Origin: Bacteriovoracaceae bacterium
GTDB lineage: Bacteria; Bdellovibrionota; Bacteriovoracia; Bacteriovoracales; Bacteriovoracaceae
NCBI GenBank assembly: GCA_025210745.1
Contig: JAOARC010000041.1
Location: 50,085 to 114,084, forward strand
DNA length: 64,000 bases
Direction: 5' to 3'
Below, in pieces: positions 51,156-59,829 of the stretch. Numbering within the stretch: the stretch's first letter is position 1; every line of letters begins with the position of its first letter. A program made the position numbers and the translations under genes. The notes under the pieces are model-generated. The model made no database searches, had not been told where the DNA came from, and was given only the letters and a program-made list of their open reading frames with translations.

Positions 51156-53786
51156 TTGTCTAATTTTTTTGAAGAAATAAAAGAAAGCCTTTCTTTAAAC
51201 AGAAAGGCTTTTGTACAATCAGGCTCCATTGATGAAAGTTTTCTAAGATCATCAGATGAAGCACTTTCAATCCTAGAAGTTTTTGAAAAAATATCAATGC
51301 AATATGATGCTCTTATAGAAGAGCACCACTGTCTTGAATCTTTGTTTGAAAAAGATTTTGGAAAAGCTAAGATTTTTAAAAACAGACAACAAATACTAGA
51401 TATTTGTTTTTGGGATGAATATATTTTTCCTGATAAGCAAATGTACTTTGTAGATAAAGAGTCTAAACTCGATTTAGAAGTACTATTTGGGTACTATGAT
51501 GATTTTAAAAGCTGGTGCTATGAAGTCACTCAAAAACATATTGAAACACAAGATCTTATAAAAAATAATTATTCTCTAGATTTAAAACAAAAAGACTTAG
51601 CATGCCAGTGTATAAAGTGTCATGCTGATTTTAAGGCAAAGCTAAGAGATTTTGTTTATAAATCACAGGTAGAAGAAATTAATAGATGTGAACAAGAGCT
51701 TTTTGATCTTATCGTTGAAAATGATATTTCTTATCTATGTGATTATGTTCAAAAACTTAAAAAAAGATTAGAAAAAGAAGTTCATAAAATAAGATATAGA
51801 TTAAAAAGAGGTTCATTAAATCGTCTATCAAGCGATGTTAAGGCTCATATGAAAACAAAGTTTTCTTATTCATCTGAGCTTGGACAAGTATATAAAGATA
51901 GACTAATAAGCTATTTTAGTGGTCATTTAGATGAGATGGGACATAACCCTGATTTTGTATCTGATCAAGAGTACGATAGATTTTTAATTCAATTAGGAAT
52001 AGATATTTGGAAATCTCCAAAGTTTTTAAAAAGACAATTTGAATCTTTAGTAGGGGCCATAACAAGTTATAAAAGAAAAGATATTTCAGCTTCAATCTTA
52101 AGAGATTATCTTGGACAGTTTTGGGTTCATGCTAGGGCCAGAAGAAAAAATAGAAAAGTTATTTATCATATGGGTCCAACAAATTCTGGTAAAACCTGGA
52201 ACTCAATTGAGGCCTTATCTAAAGCTAAAAAAGGGTGTTATCTAGCTCCACTTAGGCTTTTAGCAAGTGAGCTTTTTGATACCTTAAATGAAAAAGGTGC
52301 TAAAACATCCTTATTAACTGGTGAAGAGGTTATAGAAACACCTGGAGCAACTCATTATTCATCAACAATTGAAATGGCAAAGATGAATGAAGAGTTTGAC
52401 TGTGTTGTTATTGATGAAATTCAAATGATAACTGATCCAAGTAGAGGATGGGCATGGACAAGAGCCTTAGTAAATATTGATGCTGATGAAATCCATTTAG
52501 CAGGAGATCATTCAGTATTAGAACTTGTCCAGCAAATATTAAAGCTAACAGGTGATACATTAGAAGTTAATCAATATGAAAGAAAGACTAGTTTATCAGT
52601 TGAAAAAAATCCAATCAAGCTTGTAGATTTACAAAAGAATGATGCTCTTATTGTATTTTCTAGAAGAAATGCGCTTAAGTACAAAAGAGATTTAGAAAAT
52701 TTAAAATTTAAAGTTTCTATTGTATATGGACGTTTATCTCCAGAAGTTAGAAGAGAACAAGCTAGAAAATTTGATGAGGGTGAAACGGATATTATGGTTT
52801 CAACAGATGCCATTGCTATGGGGATGAACCTTCCTGTTAAAAGGATTGTCTTTTCTACTTTAGCTAAGTTTTATGATTCAAAAGAGCACTTTATTACTAA
52901 TTCTGAAATAAAGCAGATCGCTGGTAGAGCGGGAAGGTTTGGAAGATTTCCTGAAGGTTATGTCACAACTTTGCAAGGTGTTGATGATGGTCTAGAAAAA
53001 ATTAAAGACGCTTTATCTCATACTTTAAAACAAAGTGAACTTGCCATGGTTGGGCCAGATTTAGATATTTTTAGATCTGTAAACCACGCTCTTGAAGATA
53101 ATAGTCTTCCAACACTTCGTCTTAGTGAGTTTTTAAGATTATTTAATACCATGACTTTTGAAAAACCATTTTATTGTGTGGATTTAAAAGAGATGATCGA
53201 AGTGACAACTATGGTTGAAGCTGCTGATGAAGATGGAGTTTTATCTGATGCAGAAGTTTTTGGATTTGCATGTGCTCCAGTAAATTTAGGTTTAATGGAT
53301 CATGTTCAATATTATATTTGGATTTTAAATAATTTTGTTAAGGGTGCAAGTATTGAAAGTGAGCCCATTGATACAGAAAATGACGATATTGATTACTTAG
53401 AAAAGGCCATAAAGTGTGTTGAGTTATACCAGTGGTTATCAAGACATTTTAATAATAAGAACTTCTCTTATGATATCAGTGATCTATTAAATAATAAGTC
53501 TCTTGCTGTAGAAAAATTAAACGAGCTTTTATCTAAAAAAGTTGCTAAAAAATGTTCTTCTTGTGGTGTTAAGCTAGCAGAGTCTCATGATTTTAATATT
53601 TGTGAACCATGTTTTTCTCAAAGAAGAGGAAGATGGAGATCATCAAGAAATAATAAAGAAAAAAGCTTTTCTAAAAAAGGAAAGTCTTCTTCATCTTCAA
53701 GACCTAGTAAAAAAGGTGGAAAGTCTTTTTCTAAAAAGAAAAAGACTAAATCTAAGTCAAAAGCTAGTGCTTATACAAAAGGTTAA
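51156..53786 (+). CDS. Suv3-type ATP-dependent RNA helicase with zinc-ribbon tail
   Basis: The 876-residue product contains a Suv3-like SF2 helicase core: GPTNSGKT (residues 340-347), 'GCYLAPLRLLASELFD', the Walker B DEIQ (in 'VVIDEIQMITDPSRGWAWTRAL'), 'IVFSRRNAL', and 'QIAGRAGRFG'. The N-terminal 330 residues are helical and unassigned. Near the C-terminus a four-cysteine ribbon (CSSCG...CEPC) is followed by a Lys/Ser-rich basic tail. Suv3 unwinds RNA for degradation in mitochondria with PNPase. The TTG start lies behind an AAAAAGGA site. Confidence 0.9.
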   Translation: MSNFFEEIKESLSLNRKAFVQSGSIDESFLRSSDEALSILEVFEKISMQYDALIEEHHCLESLFEKDFGKAKIFKNRQQILDICFWDEYIFPDKQMYFVDKESKLDLEVLFGYYDDFKSWCYEVTQKHIETQDLIKNNYSLDLKQKDLACQCIKCHADFKAKLRDFVYKSQVEEINRCEQELFDLIVENDISYLCDYVQKLKKRLEKEVHKIRYRLKRGSLNRLSSDVKAHMKTKFSYSSELGQVYKDRLISYFSGHLDEMGHNPDFVSDQEYDRFLIQLGIDIWKSPKFLKRQFESLVGAITSYKRKDISASILRDYLGQFWVHARARRKNRKVIYHMGPTNSGKTWNSIEALSKAKKGCYLAPLRLLASELFDTLNEKGAKTSLLTGEEVIETPGATHYSSTIEMAKMNEEFDCVVIDEIQMITDPSRGWAWTRALVNIDADEIHLAGDHSVLELVQQILKLTGDTLEVNQYERKTSLSVEKNPIKLVDLQKNDALIVFSRRNALKYKRDLENLKFKVSIVYGRLSPEVRREQARKFDEGETDIMVSTDAIAMGMNLPVKRIVFSTLAKFYDSKEHFITNSEIKQIAGRAGRFGRFPEGYVTTLQGVDDGLEKIKDALSHTLKQSELAMVGPDLDIFRSVNHALEDNSLPTLRLSEFLRLFNTMTFEKPFYCVDLKEMIEVTTMVEAADEDGVLSDAEVFGFACAPVNLGLMDHVQYYIWILNNFVKGASIESEPIDTENDDIDYLEKAIKCVELYQWLSRHFNNKNFSYDISDLLNNKSLAVEKLNELLSKKVAKKCSSCGVKLAESHDFNICEPCFSQRRGRWRSSRNNKEKSFSKKGKSSSSSRPSKKGGKSFSKKKKTKSKSKASAYTKG

Positions 53787-55288
53787 TTAAGTTTTGGCAT
53801 CATAAATGGAGCAAGACATCTTTTTTTATGAATGGGTTGCATAGCGTAAGAAAGAGGATTTTTTAGAAACTCTTTAAACTTTTGGAAGGTGTTTTTAGGT
53901 AACTTTTTTAGCTTTTCAAAGCTAAACCATCCTTCAACTTTTCCATAATAAGCTGTTCCTCCAATTCCAGTTCCAATTAAGATAGGTGTTCCAGCAGGAA
54001 CTCCTATCATATCAAGTGAAACACCAACAACTGAAACGACAGATAAGAAAGTTGCTCTTGATCTTGCCCAATTTTCAACTTTCTGTAGTGATTTATGTGC
54101 AAGGTCTATTTTAAATTTATTTGATCCTGTTTTATATAGTTTTATGTCAGCAAGTAATTTTGCTTTATCTTCTACTTTTACTTTTCCAGAAAGCACGGCT
54201 TTTTCTAGTTCTAGTATTTTTTGATGTTTTCTTTTTTGGATGGCAATATCTCCTGGAGCTTGGGCAAGCATACCTTTAGCTCCACTTACAGCGACGTCAC
54301 TAATATGTCCCATAGTACTTATTGGATTTCCTAATGCATCATATACTCCAACTCCATTAGCAATTTGTGGAATTTTTAAAGCACTTCCAACATAGAATAA
54401 TTCTGTTAAGTACCATTTCATATATTCTTCTGGATGAGAAAGTTTTTTTAAAAAATGATTTTTCACTTTTTTATCTAAAAGCTTGTTAAACAACTTTGGG
54501 TTATTTTTCTTAAGGCCAGGATGTTCGTTTGCCAATATTTGATTAAATACTTTTCTTGTTCTTACCTCTTTATTCTCATTAATACCAAGAATACTTCGGA
54601 CTTTTTTTGCAGCTTTATTTTTTGCGTTAAAGACCCAATTTCCCATATGTTGTTTTGTTAAAAATTTGCCATATTTATCATTATGATAGGTAAAAATTCC
54701 AGATAATAGACCTCCCCATACTCCTGTAGAGATAGCTTTAGAAATAGGGAATCCATCTATAATAACAAAGGAAGCTATAGCACTGCCTCCAACAAGACTT
54801 GCTCTTACAAAAGTCCAAAATTTTCGTCCCATTTTTATAGCACTAGGAGCTCTTTGCTTTTCAGCAAAGTTTTTAGGAGCTTGTTCATAGGTAAATTCAT
54901 TTTCAAAATCTAGAATTTCATGAATTCTTTTTATACTCTGATCATCAGAAGACTTATCAGTATTCGTTGTTATAACTTTTGTTTCAAGTGAAGATGTTGG
55001 AAAAATTCTTTTTTCTTCATCTAAAAGAGACTTTATATATTTTAACCTTTCTATTGATTTTGGAGTATCATCAAATTCTCCAAAGAAAAATTCTATTGGA
55101 GCCCCATTTTTAGGATTCATACCTTCTTCATATTCAGGATGTAATTGAAAATAAATAATGTCATTTTTATTATCAAGCTTTTTATGTGTAAATGATTCGT
55201 AATTAATTAGAGATAGGGCTTCTTGGGCATCTTTAACTTGAGCATAGACAGAATTTAAAAGGGCCAAAATTATTATCAAAATTTTCAT
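53783..55288 (-). CDS. Membrane-associated secreted protein of unknown function
   Basis: The start at ATG 55288 follows GGAG and gives 501 residues. A signal peptide ends near SVYAQ. Hydrophobic segments occur near residues 165-205 and 415-445, separated by long charged helical stretches. I recognise no family. The stop overlaps the convergent suv3 stop by four bases, leaving no room for a terminator between them, so antisense transcripts are likely. It may be an envelope protein. Confidence 0.75.
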   Translation of the reverse strand: MKILIIILALLNSVYAQVKDAQEALSLINYESFTHKKLDNKNDIIYFQLHPEYEEGMNPKNGAPIEFFFGEFDDTPKSIERLKYIKSLLDEEKRIFPTSSLETKVITTNTDKSSDDQSIKRIHEILDFENEFTYEQAPKNFAEKQRAPSAIKMGRKFWTFVRASLVGGSAIASFVIIDGFPISKAISTGVWGGLLSGIFTYHNDKYGKFLTKQHMGNWVFNAKNKAAKKVRSILGINENKEVRTRKVFNQILANEHPGLKKNNPKLFNKLLDKKVKNHFLKKLSHPEEYMKWYLTELFYVGSALKIPQIANGVGVYDALGNPISTMGHISDVAVSGAKGMLAQAPGDIAIQKRKHQKILELEKAVLSGKVKVEDKAKLLADIKLYKTGSNKFKIDLAHKSLQKVENWARSRATFLSVVSVVGVSLDMIGVPAGTPILIGTGIGGTAYYGKVEGWFSFEKLKKLPKNTFQKFKEFLKNPLSYAMQPIHKKRCLAPFMMPKLN

Positions 55289-55380
55289 CAAGTCTCCTAA
55301 ACTTACTTAATTTCATATACTTATCGGCTAAAAGTTGATATTTCTTTATAGAATGTTTGAATAAAATAGTAGTAAATTTA

Positions 55381-56193
55381 ATGAAATTATCAATACTTAC
55401 AGATTTAATTTTAAAAGGCGATTCTTTAGAGGATAAGCTTATTGAATTTAAAGAGGTTCAATTTGATAGTTTTGAAGCGTATATTCCTAGACTTCCAGCA
55501 AGAAAAAGTTCTATTAAGTTTAGTCAAAAGCAACTAAGATTTCCTCGAGGTCATTTTAGCGAAGATAATAAAAAAGCAATTGCCTTGCATAGCTTTGCTA
55601 ATCATGAGTTATTGGCCATTGAAATGATGGCAACCGCTTTAAGGTATTTTCCTCATAATACTGAAGATCAAAAAAAAGCAAAATATGGAATCATTCATTC
55701 TCTAAAAGATGAGCAAAAACATTTAAAACTCTATATAGAAAGATTAAATGAGTTAGGGTATGAGTTTGGGGATTTTCCTTTAAATGGATTCTTTTGGCAA
55801 ATGATGGAAAAACTAACTACTTTTGAAAAATACTTTAGTGTCATGTCATTAACTTTTGAAGCTGCAAATTTAGATTTTGCTCATCACTTTGAAAAGGTTT
55901 TTAGACAGGTTGAAGATTTTAAAACAGCAGATATATTAAAAGAAGTTTACAACGATGAAATATCTCATGTGGCACTTGGTGCAAACTTTTTATCAAGGTG
56001 GAAAGAAGATAAAACCTTATGGCAATATTATGTTGATTCTCTTCCTTTTCCTATTACACCTGCAAGGTCCAAAGGAAAAATTTTTGATAGGCCAAGTAGA
56101 ATTGCAGCAAGATTACCAGAAAACTTTATTAACAATGTCGAAAAATATCAAGATGACTTTAAAGTTACAAATAGAAAAGAATGGAAAAACTAG
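55381..56193 (+). CDS. DUF455 ferritin-like protein
   Basis: Starting at ATG 55381 gives 270 residues; a TTG at 55357 would add eight. The protein is a DUF455-type ferritin-like four-helix protein with metal-ligand patterns 'FANHELLAIEMMA', 'KDEQKHLKLY' and 'YNDEISHVALG' (E-x-x-H elements). An oxidase or other di-iron function is likely, but the reaction is unknown. The gene overlaps the next one by 13 bases, so the two are probably co-translated. Confidence 0.85.
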   Translation: MKLSILTDLILKGDSLEDKLIEFKEVQFDSFEAYIPRLPARKSSIKFSQKQLRFPRGHFSEDNKKAIALHSFANHELLAIEMMATALRYFPHNTEDQKKAKYGIIHSLKDEQKHLKLYIERLNELGYEFGDFPLNGFFWQMMEKLTTFEKYFSVMSLTFEAANLDFAHHFEKVFRQVEDFKTADILKEVYNDEISHVALGANFLSRWKEDKTLWQYYVDSLPFPITPARSKGKIFDRPSRIAARLPENFINNVEKYQDDFKVTNRKEWKN

Positions 56194-57164
56194 CTTACTA
56201 TTTTAATTGTGATTTAGAGGACTTTTTATCTTCAGGAAAATCTTCATATGATTTTGTAAGTAATAAGTTTAATCAAGAGTTTGAATACTTAATGGTTTTG
56301 ATAGATGAGATACCTCTTTATACTCAAAAGGTATATTCAAAAGAGTATACTTATTATTTAAAAAAATATTTTAATATTTCTTTTGAATTTTCATATGATT
56401 TTAAAAATGCGAAAGGATGGTGTTTCGAGCTATATGATTTAGAGACTCAAAAAAAGATAAACTCAAGGTTTTTTACTACTCAAATCTCAAATAAGTTTAA
56501 TGATTATAAAAGCTATATAATAGATAGCATTGATCAGTTAGAAAATGGATTTCTTTATAAAGAAGAGTTTAGTGTCAGCGGAATTGGTAATTATACGTAT
56601 AAGGATAAAGAAAAACTTTATCATATATTAAAGAAACGTCCTGTTCTTAAAGAGAAATTGCATAAAAGACTATTTGATATTTCAACTCTAGTTATATCTG
56701 AAAATAAAATACATTATGAAAATTTTATTGATAAAAACTTTGGCTATAAAGGCTCGCGTTTTAGAGATTTGTCGAAATGTGAATGGTATCAAGATTATTG
56801 TTTTGGTATTGACTCAATTGTTTTAGAGCTAAAAAGGAAAGTAAATATTAAAGGTGTTTATTCTATAGACTCTTTCTTTGTTGAGGATGGAATACACTTT
56901 ATGAGCGAAGTTAATAATAGAAAGACTATGGGATACATTGCTTTTCATCTAAAAGAAAAATTCTTTCCAACAAAGAGTTTTTTTGATTTCATATTAATTC
57001 CAACTAAAAAAATTAAGAATTTTACATATGATATTTTAATAGAAGACTGCTATCTTGTTAGTCCAAGAGAAAACCTTTTTTCTATTTTTATTTATGGAGC
57101 AGACTCTCTAAATAGGTTAAACGATATTAACGGATATCTTTATAAACGATATTGTATAGATTAA
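56181..57164 (+). CDS. ATP-grasp-like protein (degenerate or divergent)
   Basis: The 327-residue product is soluble and not closely matched by eye. The C-terminal part, 'GVYSIDSFFVEDGIHFMSEVNNRKTMGYIAFHL', matches the catalytic pattern of ATP-grasp ligases (acidic Glu/Asn metal ligands in E-V-N-x-R-x-T-M-G). 'LVISENKIHYENFID' resembles the nucleotide-binding strand. This supports an ATP-grasp fold, with the N-terminal half unassigned. Operon overlap with a DUF455 gene suggests a shared pathway. The substrate is unknown. Confidence 0.6.
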   Translation: MEKLAYYFNCDLEDFLSSGKSSYDFVSNKFNQEFEYLMVLIDEIPLYTQKVYSKEYTYYLKKYFNISFEFSYDFKNAKGWCFELYDLETQKKINSRFFTTQISNKFNDYKSYIIDSIDQLENGFLYKEEFSVSGIGNYTYKDKEKLYHILKKRPVLKEKLHKRLFDISTLVISENKIHYENFIDKNFGYKGSRFRDLSKCEWYQDYCFGIDSIVLELKRKVNIKGVYSIDSFFVEDGIHFMSEVNNRKTMGYIAFHLKEKFFPTKSFFDFILIPTKKIKNFTYDILIEDCYLVSPRENLFSIFIYGADSLNRLNDINGYLYKRYCID

Positions 57165-57747
57165 TAATTTCATCTTCAGCCTCTTTTGCTGTTGAACCGT
57201 ACGAGATAACTCCATCTTTATGTCCTTTCATGACAAAAGATCCCTTTGATCTTCCATGAATACATTCTTTTGCAGCAAGAGACATTGATTTTGTCCCATA
57301 GGGAATGTTCTTGTCTGTTGCGGAAAATTGATTATTAATCATATAAGTCCATATTTTTGAATCATGGATATGGTAGATATAATTTATTTTCTTATTATAG
57401 TAGTATATTCCATAATGAGTAAGAGATTCACTTGAAGGAGCAATAGTACCTGTTGCTTGAACCGACATTTGCTCTAAATCGCATCTATCTACAATACAGT
57501 ATTTATTAAAGTCGAGGTTAGGGTATTTACCTGTTTGGGTTCCGCTAATGATCATTTTATTATGTTTATACCTTTTAGAAATATTGCCATACCCAATTTG
57601 TTCTGGAAGATATTGACCAATAAGCTTTAGCTTGAATAGTTTTGAGCGCGAGACTTCAATTTCTTGTATATTTGTTGAATTTAACAGATTTTTTTTGTCA
57701 AGATTGTAATTGAATTTTATAACTCCATCATCAATAGTACTATTCAT
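57127..57747 (-). CDS. Class II aldolase/adducin-like protein
   Basis: The 206-residue product has the class II aldolase pattern: 'GYGNISKRY', 'IISGTQTGKY', the His-x-His pair in 'YHIHDSKIW' and a third histidine in 'MKGHKDGVISYG'. The three histidines fit zinc coordination as in fuculose-1-phosphate aldolase. The usual catalytic Glu region is less clear. A ribosome site AAAAGGAAA precedes the ATG. It is convergent with the ATP-grasp-like gene and overlaps it by 38 bases. Confidence 0.82.
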   Translation of the reverse strand: MNSTIDDGVIKFNYNLDKKNLLNSTNIQEIEVSRSKLFKLKLIGQYLPEQIGYGNISKRYKHNKMIISGTQTGKYPNLDFNKYCIVDRCDLEQMSVQATGTIAPSSESLTHYGIYYYNKKINYIYHIHDSKIWTYMINNQFSATDKNIPYGTKSMSLAAKECIHGRSKGSFVMKGHKDGVISYGSTAKEAEDEIINLYNIVYKDIR

Positions 57748-57824
57748 ATATTTTCCTTTTAATATTAATGGGTTGTAGTAAAATTATATCATTATTATTT
57801 TAACTTTGTTTTGGAGATTAAGAT

Positions 57825-59006
57825 ATTTTAAAAAAGATTTTAAATAAATTCATAAAATCAAAATCAGATGAAAATAAAAAAGTTCAATCTGAATTTAATG
57901 AAGGTGAGGCGACGGGAGCATTTGATATATCTCAAATGAGTTCAGCTGATGAGATAGATTTAAACTTAACTTCAAATGAAGCTGAAAAAAGAAAACATAA
58001 AAGTATTATTTTAAGGTTTTTACAATCTCAAATACCTACAATATATAAATTAATTCCTTTTGATAAGTTTAGTAAAAAGGATTCCTCACAAAATGAAAAA
58101 ATAGTAAAAGAATTCTCTGAAGAAAAGCCTAAAAAGAAGTTTAAGGTTATTCATGCTATAATCGCTATAGGTATTCTATTTATGGCATTTGAAGAACAAA
58201 TACTTGGACCTGAGCTAGAAAAAAATAATACAAAAGAGGAGCATGTAAAAAGAAAGCTTAAGAAAAAAAAGAGTCAAAAGACTATCGTGAAAAAAGAAGG
58301 TTTTTCTGATCAAAAGAATGAGGAAAAATTTCTCGAAAAAGATACTAATATTGAAGTTATTACTAAAAAAGAGGTTCTACCGATTGAAGATAATTCAAAT
58401 AAAGAAGATTCAAAGCCTATAAATACTAAAGAAATTATAGTTCCGGCAGATAATATTTCTGATATTAATTCTTCTATAAATGAAGATATCAAGGATATTA
58501 TTGAGCAAAAGCCAACAGAAAAAGACATAGATACAAATGAGATAGAAGATAGCGATGAAGTTGAGCCTTTTAATGAAAATACAAATATTGTTAATTTAGA
58601 TGCTCCTCAAATAGAAATTGTTGATGATAAGGATGATAAAACGTTTTCTCCTAACTTAGAATCTGGAGTAAATGATATAACAGAGACTCTATTAAAAGGG
58701 TTAGAACAAAAAGCTAGGGAAGTAAAAAAACAACAAGTACACTTAGAAGATATTGCTGTCAATGAACCTCAGTCAGCTCCAAACTATGAGATTTCGGGAA
58801 GAGCACTTGTTTATAATTGTATCGATGCTCATTGGGCTTGTATTGATACAAAGTCATTTGTAAAATGCAAAAAAAACTACGAATGGAATAAAAAACAAGA
58901 AAAAAAGATTGAGTGTTTTCCTAAAAATATTTATGATTCAGATATTGATTGTGAAAAAGTACAGCAGTTTAATGTTACAAATGATATTAATAGAGATTTT
59001 TGCTAG
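57825..59006 (+). CDS. Acidic membrane-anchored protein with Cys-rich tail, probable ATT start
   Basis: An ATG at 57936 lies inside the open frame, but coding-like sequence continues upstream to 57825. There an ATT codon sits 8 bases after TTGGAG and begins (M)LKKILNKFIKSKSDEN. No ATG, GTG or TTG is available in that stretch, so ATT is the probable start, giving 393 residues. One transmembrane helix lies near residue 115, followed by a long Glu/Asp/Lys-rich, repeat-poor periplasmic region and a C-terminal domain with six or seven cysteines. I recognise no family. Confidence 0.65.
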   Translation: MLKKILNKFIKSKSDENKKVQSEFNEGEATGAFDISQMSSADEIDLNLTSNEAEKRKHKSIILRFLQSQIPTIYKLIPFDKFSKKDSSQNEKIVKEFSEEKPKKKFKVIHAIIAIGILFMAFEEQILGPELEKNNTKEEHVKRKLKKKKSQKTIVKKEGFSDQKNEEKFLEKDTNIEVITKKEVLPIEDNSNKEDSKPINTKEIIVPADNISDINSSINEDIKDIIEQKPTEKDIDTNEIEDSDEVEPFNENTNIVNLDAPQIEIVDDKDDKTFSPNLESGVNDITETLLKGLEQKAREVKKQQVHLEDIAVNEPQSAPNYEISGRALVYNCIDAHWACIDTKSFVKCKKNYEWNKKQEKKIECFPKNIYDSDIDCEKVQQFNVTNDINRDFC

Positions 59007-59741
59007 TTAAGCAGCATCTTTTTCAAACCATTCATCCATTAGAGGAATGTAGAATCTTTGTTCATTTTTTGCTTTTTCTTTTTTCATTCCTTGGATAAAT
59101 AATTTGACTAAAGTTGGATCGAATTGACTTCCTGAAAACTCAATCAGTTCTTGAAATGCTACCTCATAGGATAAGCCTTTTCGATATACTCGAGTGGATG
59201 TCATAGCGTCAAAGGTATCGGAAATGAGAATAATCCTCGCATAGAAAGGAATTTCATCGCCCTTTAATCCATCAGGATAACCTCTACCATCAAATCGTTC
59301 ATGATGGTGTTTAGCATGTTTTGCGACTTTTTCAAAAGTTTTGAAACCTTTGAGTATTTCATAAGACTGAGTTGGATGTTCTTTCATTATTTTAAATTCT
59401 TCTTCTGTTAATCTTGATGGTTTATTAAGTATCCTATCTGGAGTACCAATTTTTCCAATATCATGAAATAAAGAAGCAAGTTGCAATTCATACATTTGCC
59501 AGTCAGATAACTTTAATTCTCTTCCAACAACCATAGAAAAATAACAAACTCTCATACTGTGTCCATAGGTATACGAGTCTTTTGCATCTAGAGCTTTAAG
59601 AATAGTTCTTGCTGCCATTTCAGCAATTTTATGATTTTCATCTTTTAAGGCCTCAATTCTTTTGGCCATACTCATAATAGAAGTATTACCTCTTTGAGGT
59701 AGATGAAGAACATTATCATAATTTTTATCTTTCTTTTCCAT
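59007..59741 (-). CDS. HD-GYP domain protein, probable cyclic-di-GMP phosphodiesterase
   Basis: The 244-residue product has the HD-GYP core: 'YTYGHSMRVCYFS', 'LFHDIGKIGTPDRIL', 'HHERFDGRGYPDGL', and 'LISDTFDAMTSTRVYR'. The HD pair and the GYP motif are intact, so hydrolysis of cyclic-di-GMP is likely. There is no receiver or membrane domain, so its input must come from elsewhere. In Bdellovibrio, cyclic-di-GMP controls entry to predation and motility. The start is uncertain; no strong ribosome site precedes 59741. Confidence 0.93.
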   Translation of the reverse strand: MEKKDKNYDNVLHLPQRGNTSIMSMAKRIEALKDENHKIAEMAARTILKALDAKDSYTYGHSMRVCYFSMVVGRELKLSDWQMYELQLASLFHDIGKIGTPDRILNKPSRLTEEEFKIMKEHPTQSYEILKGFKTFEKVAKHAKHHHERFDGRGYPDGLKGDEIPFYARIILISDTFDAMTSTRVYRKGLSYEVAFQELIEFSGSQFDPTLVKLFIQGMKKEKAKNEQRFYIPLMDEWFEKDAA

Positions 59742-59829
59742 CTAGAATCTAATCGGTTGTTTTAAAGAAAAATAAACAGTAAAATAAAAAAAATTAAATA
59801 TATTTAGAAGTGATTTCAATAGGGTACAG

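Noticed and set aside
56181..57747. Frameshift or gene fusion between the overlapping convergent genes
   Set aside because: Both frames are complete with their own starts and family patterns; the 38-base overlap is simply convergent.
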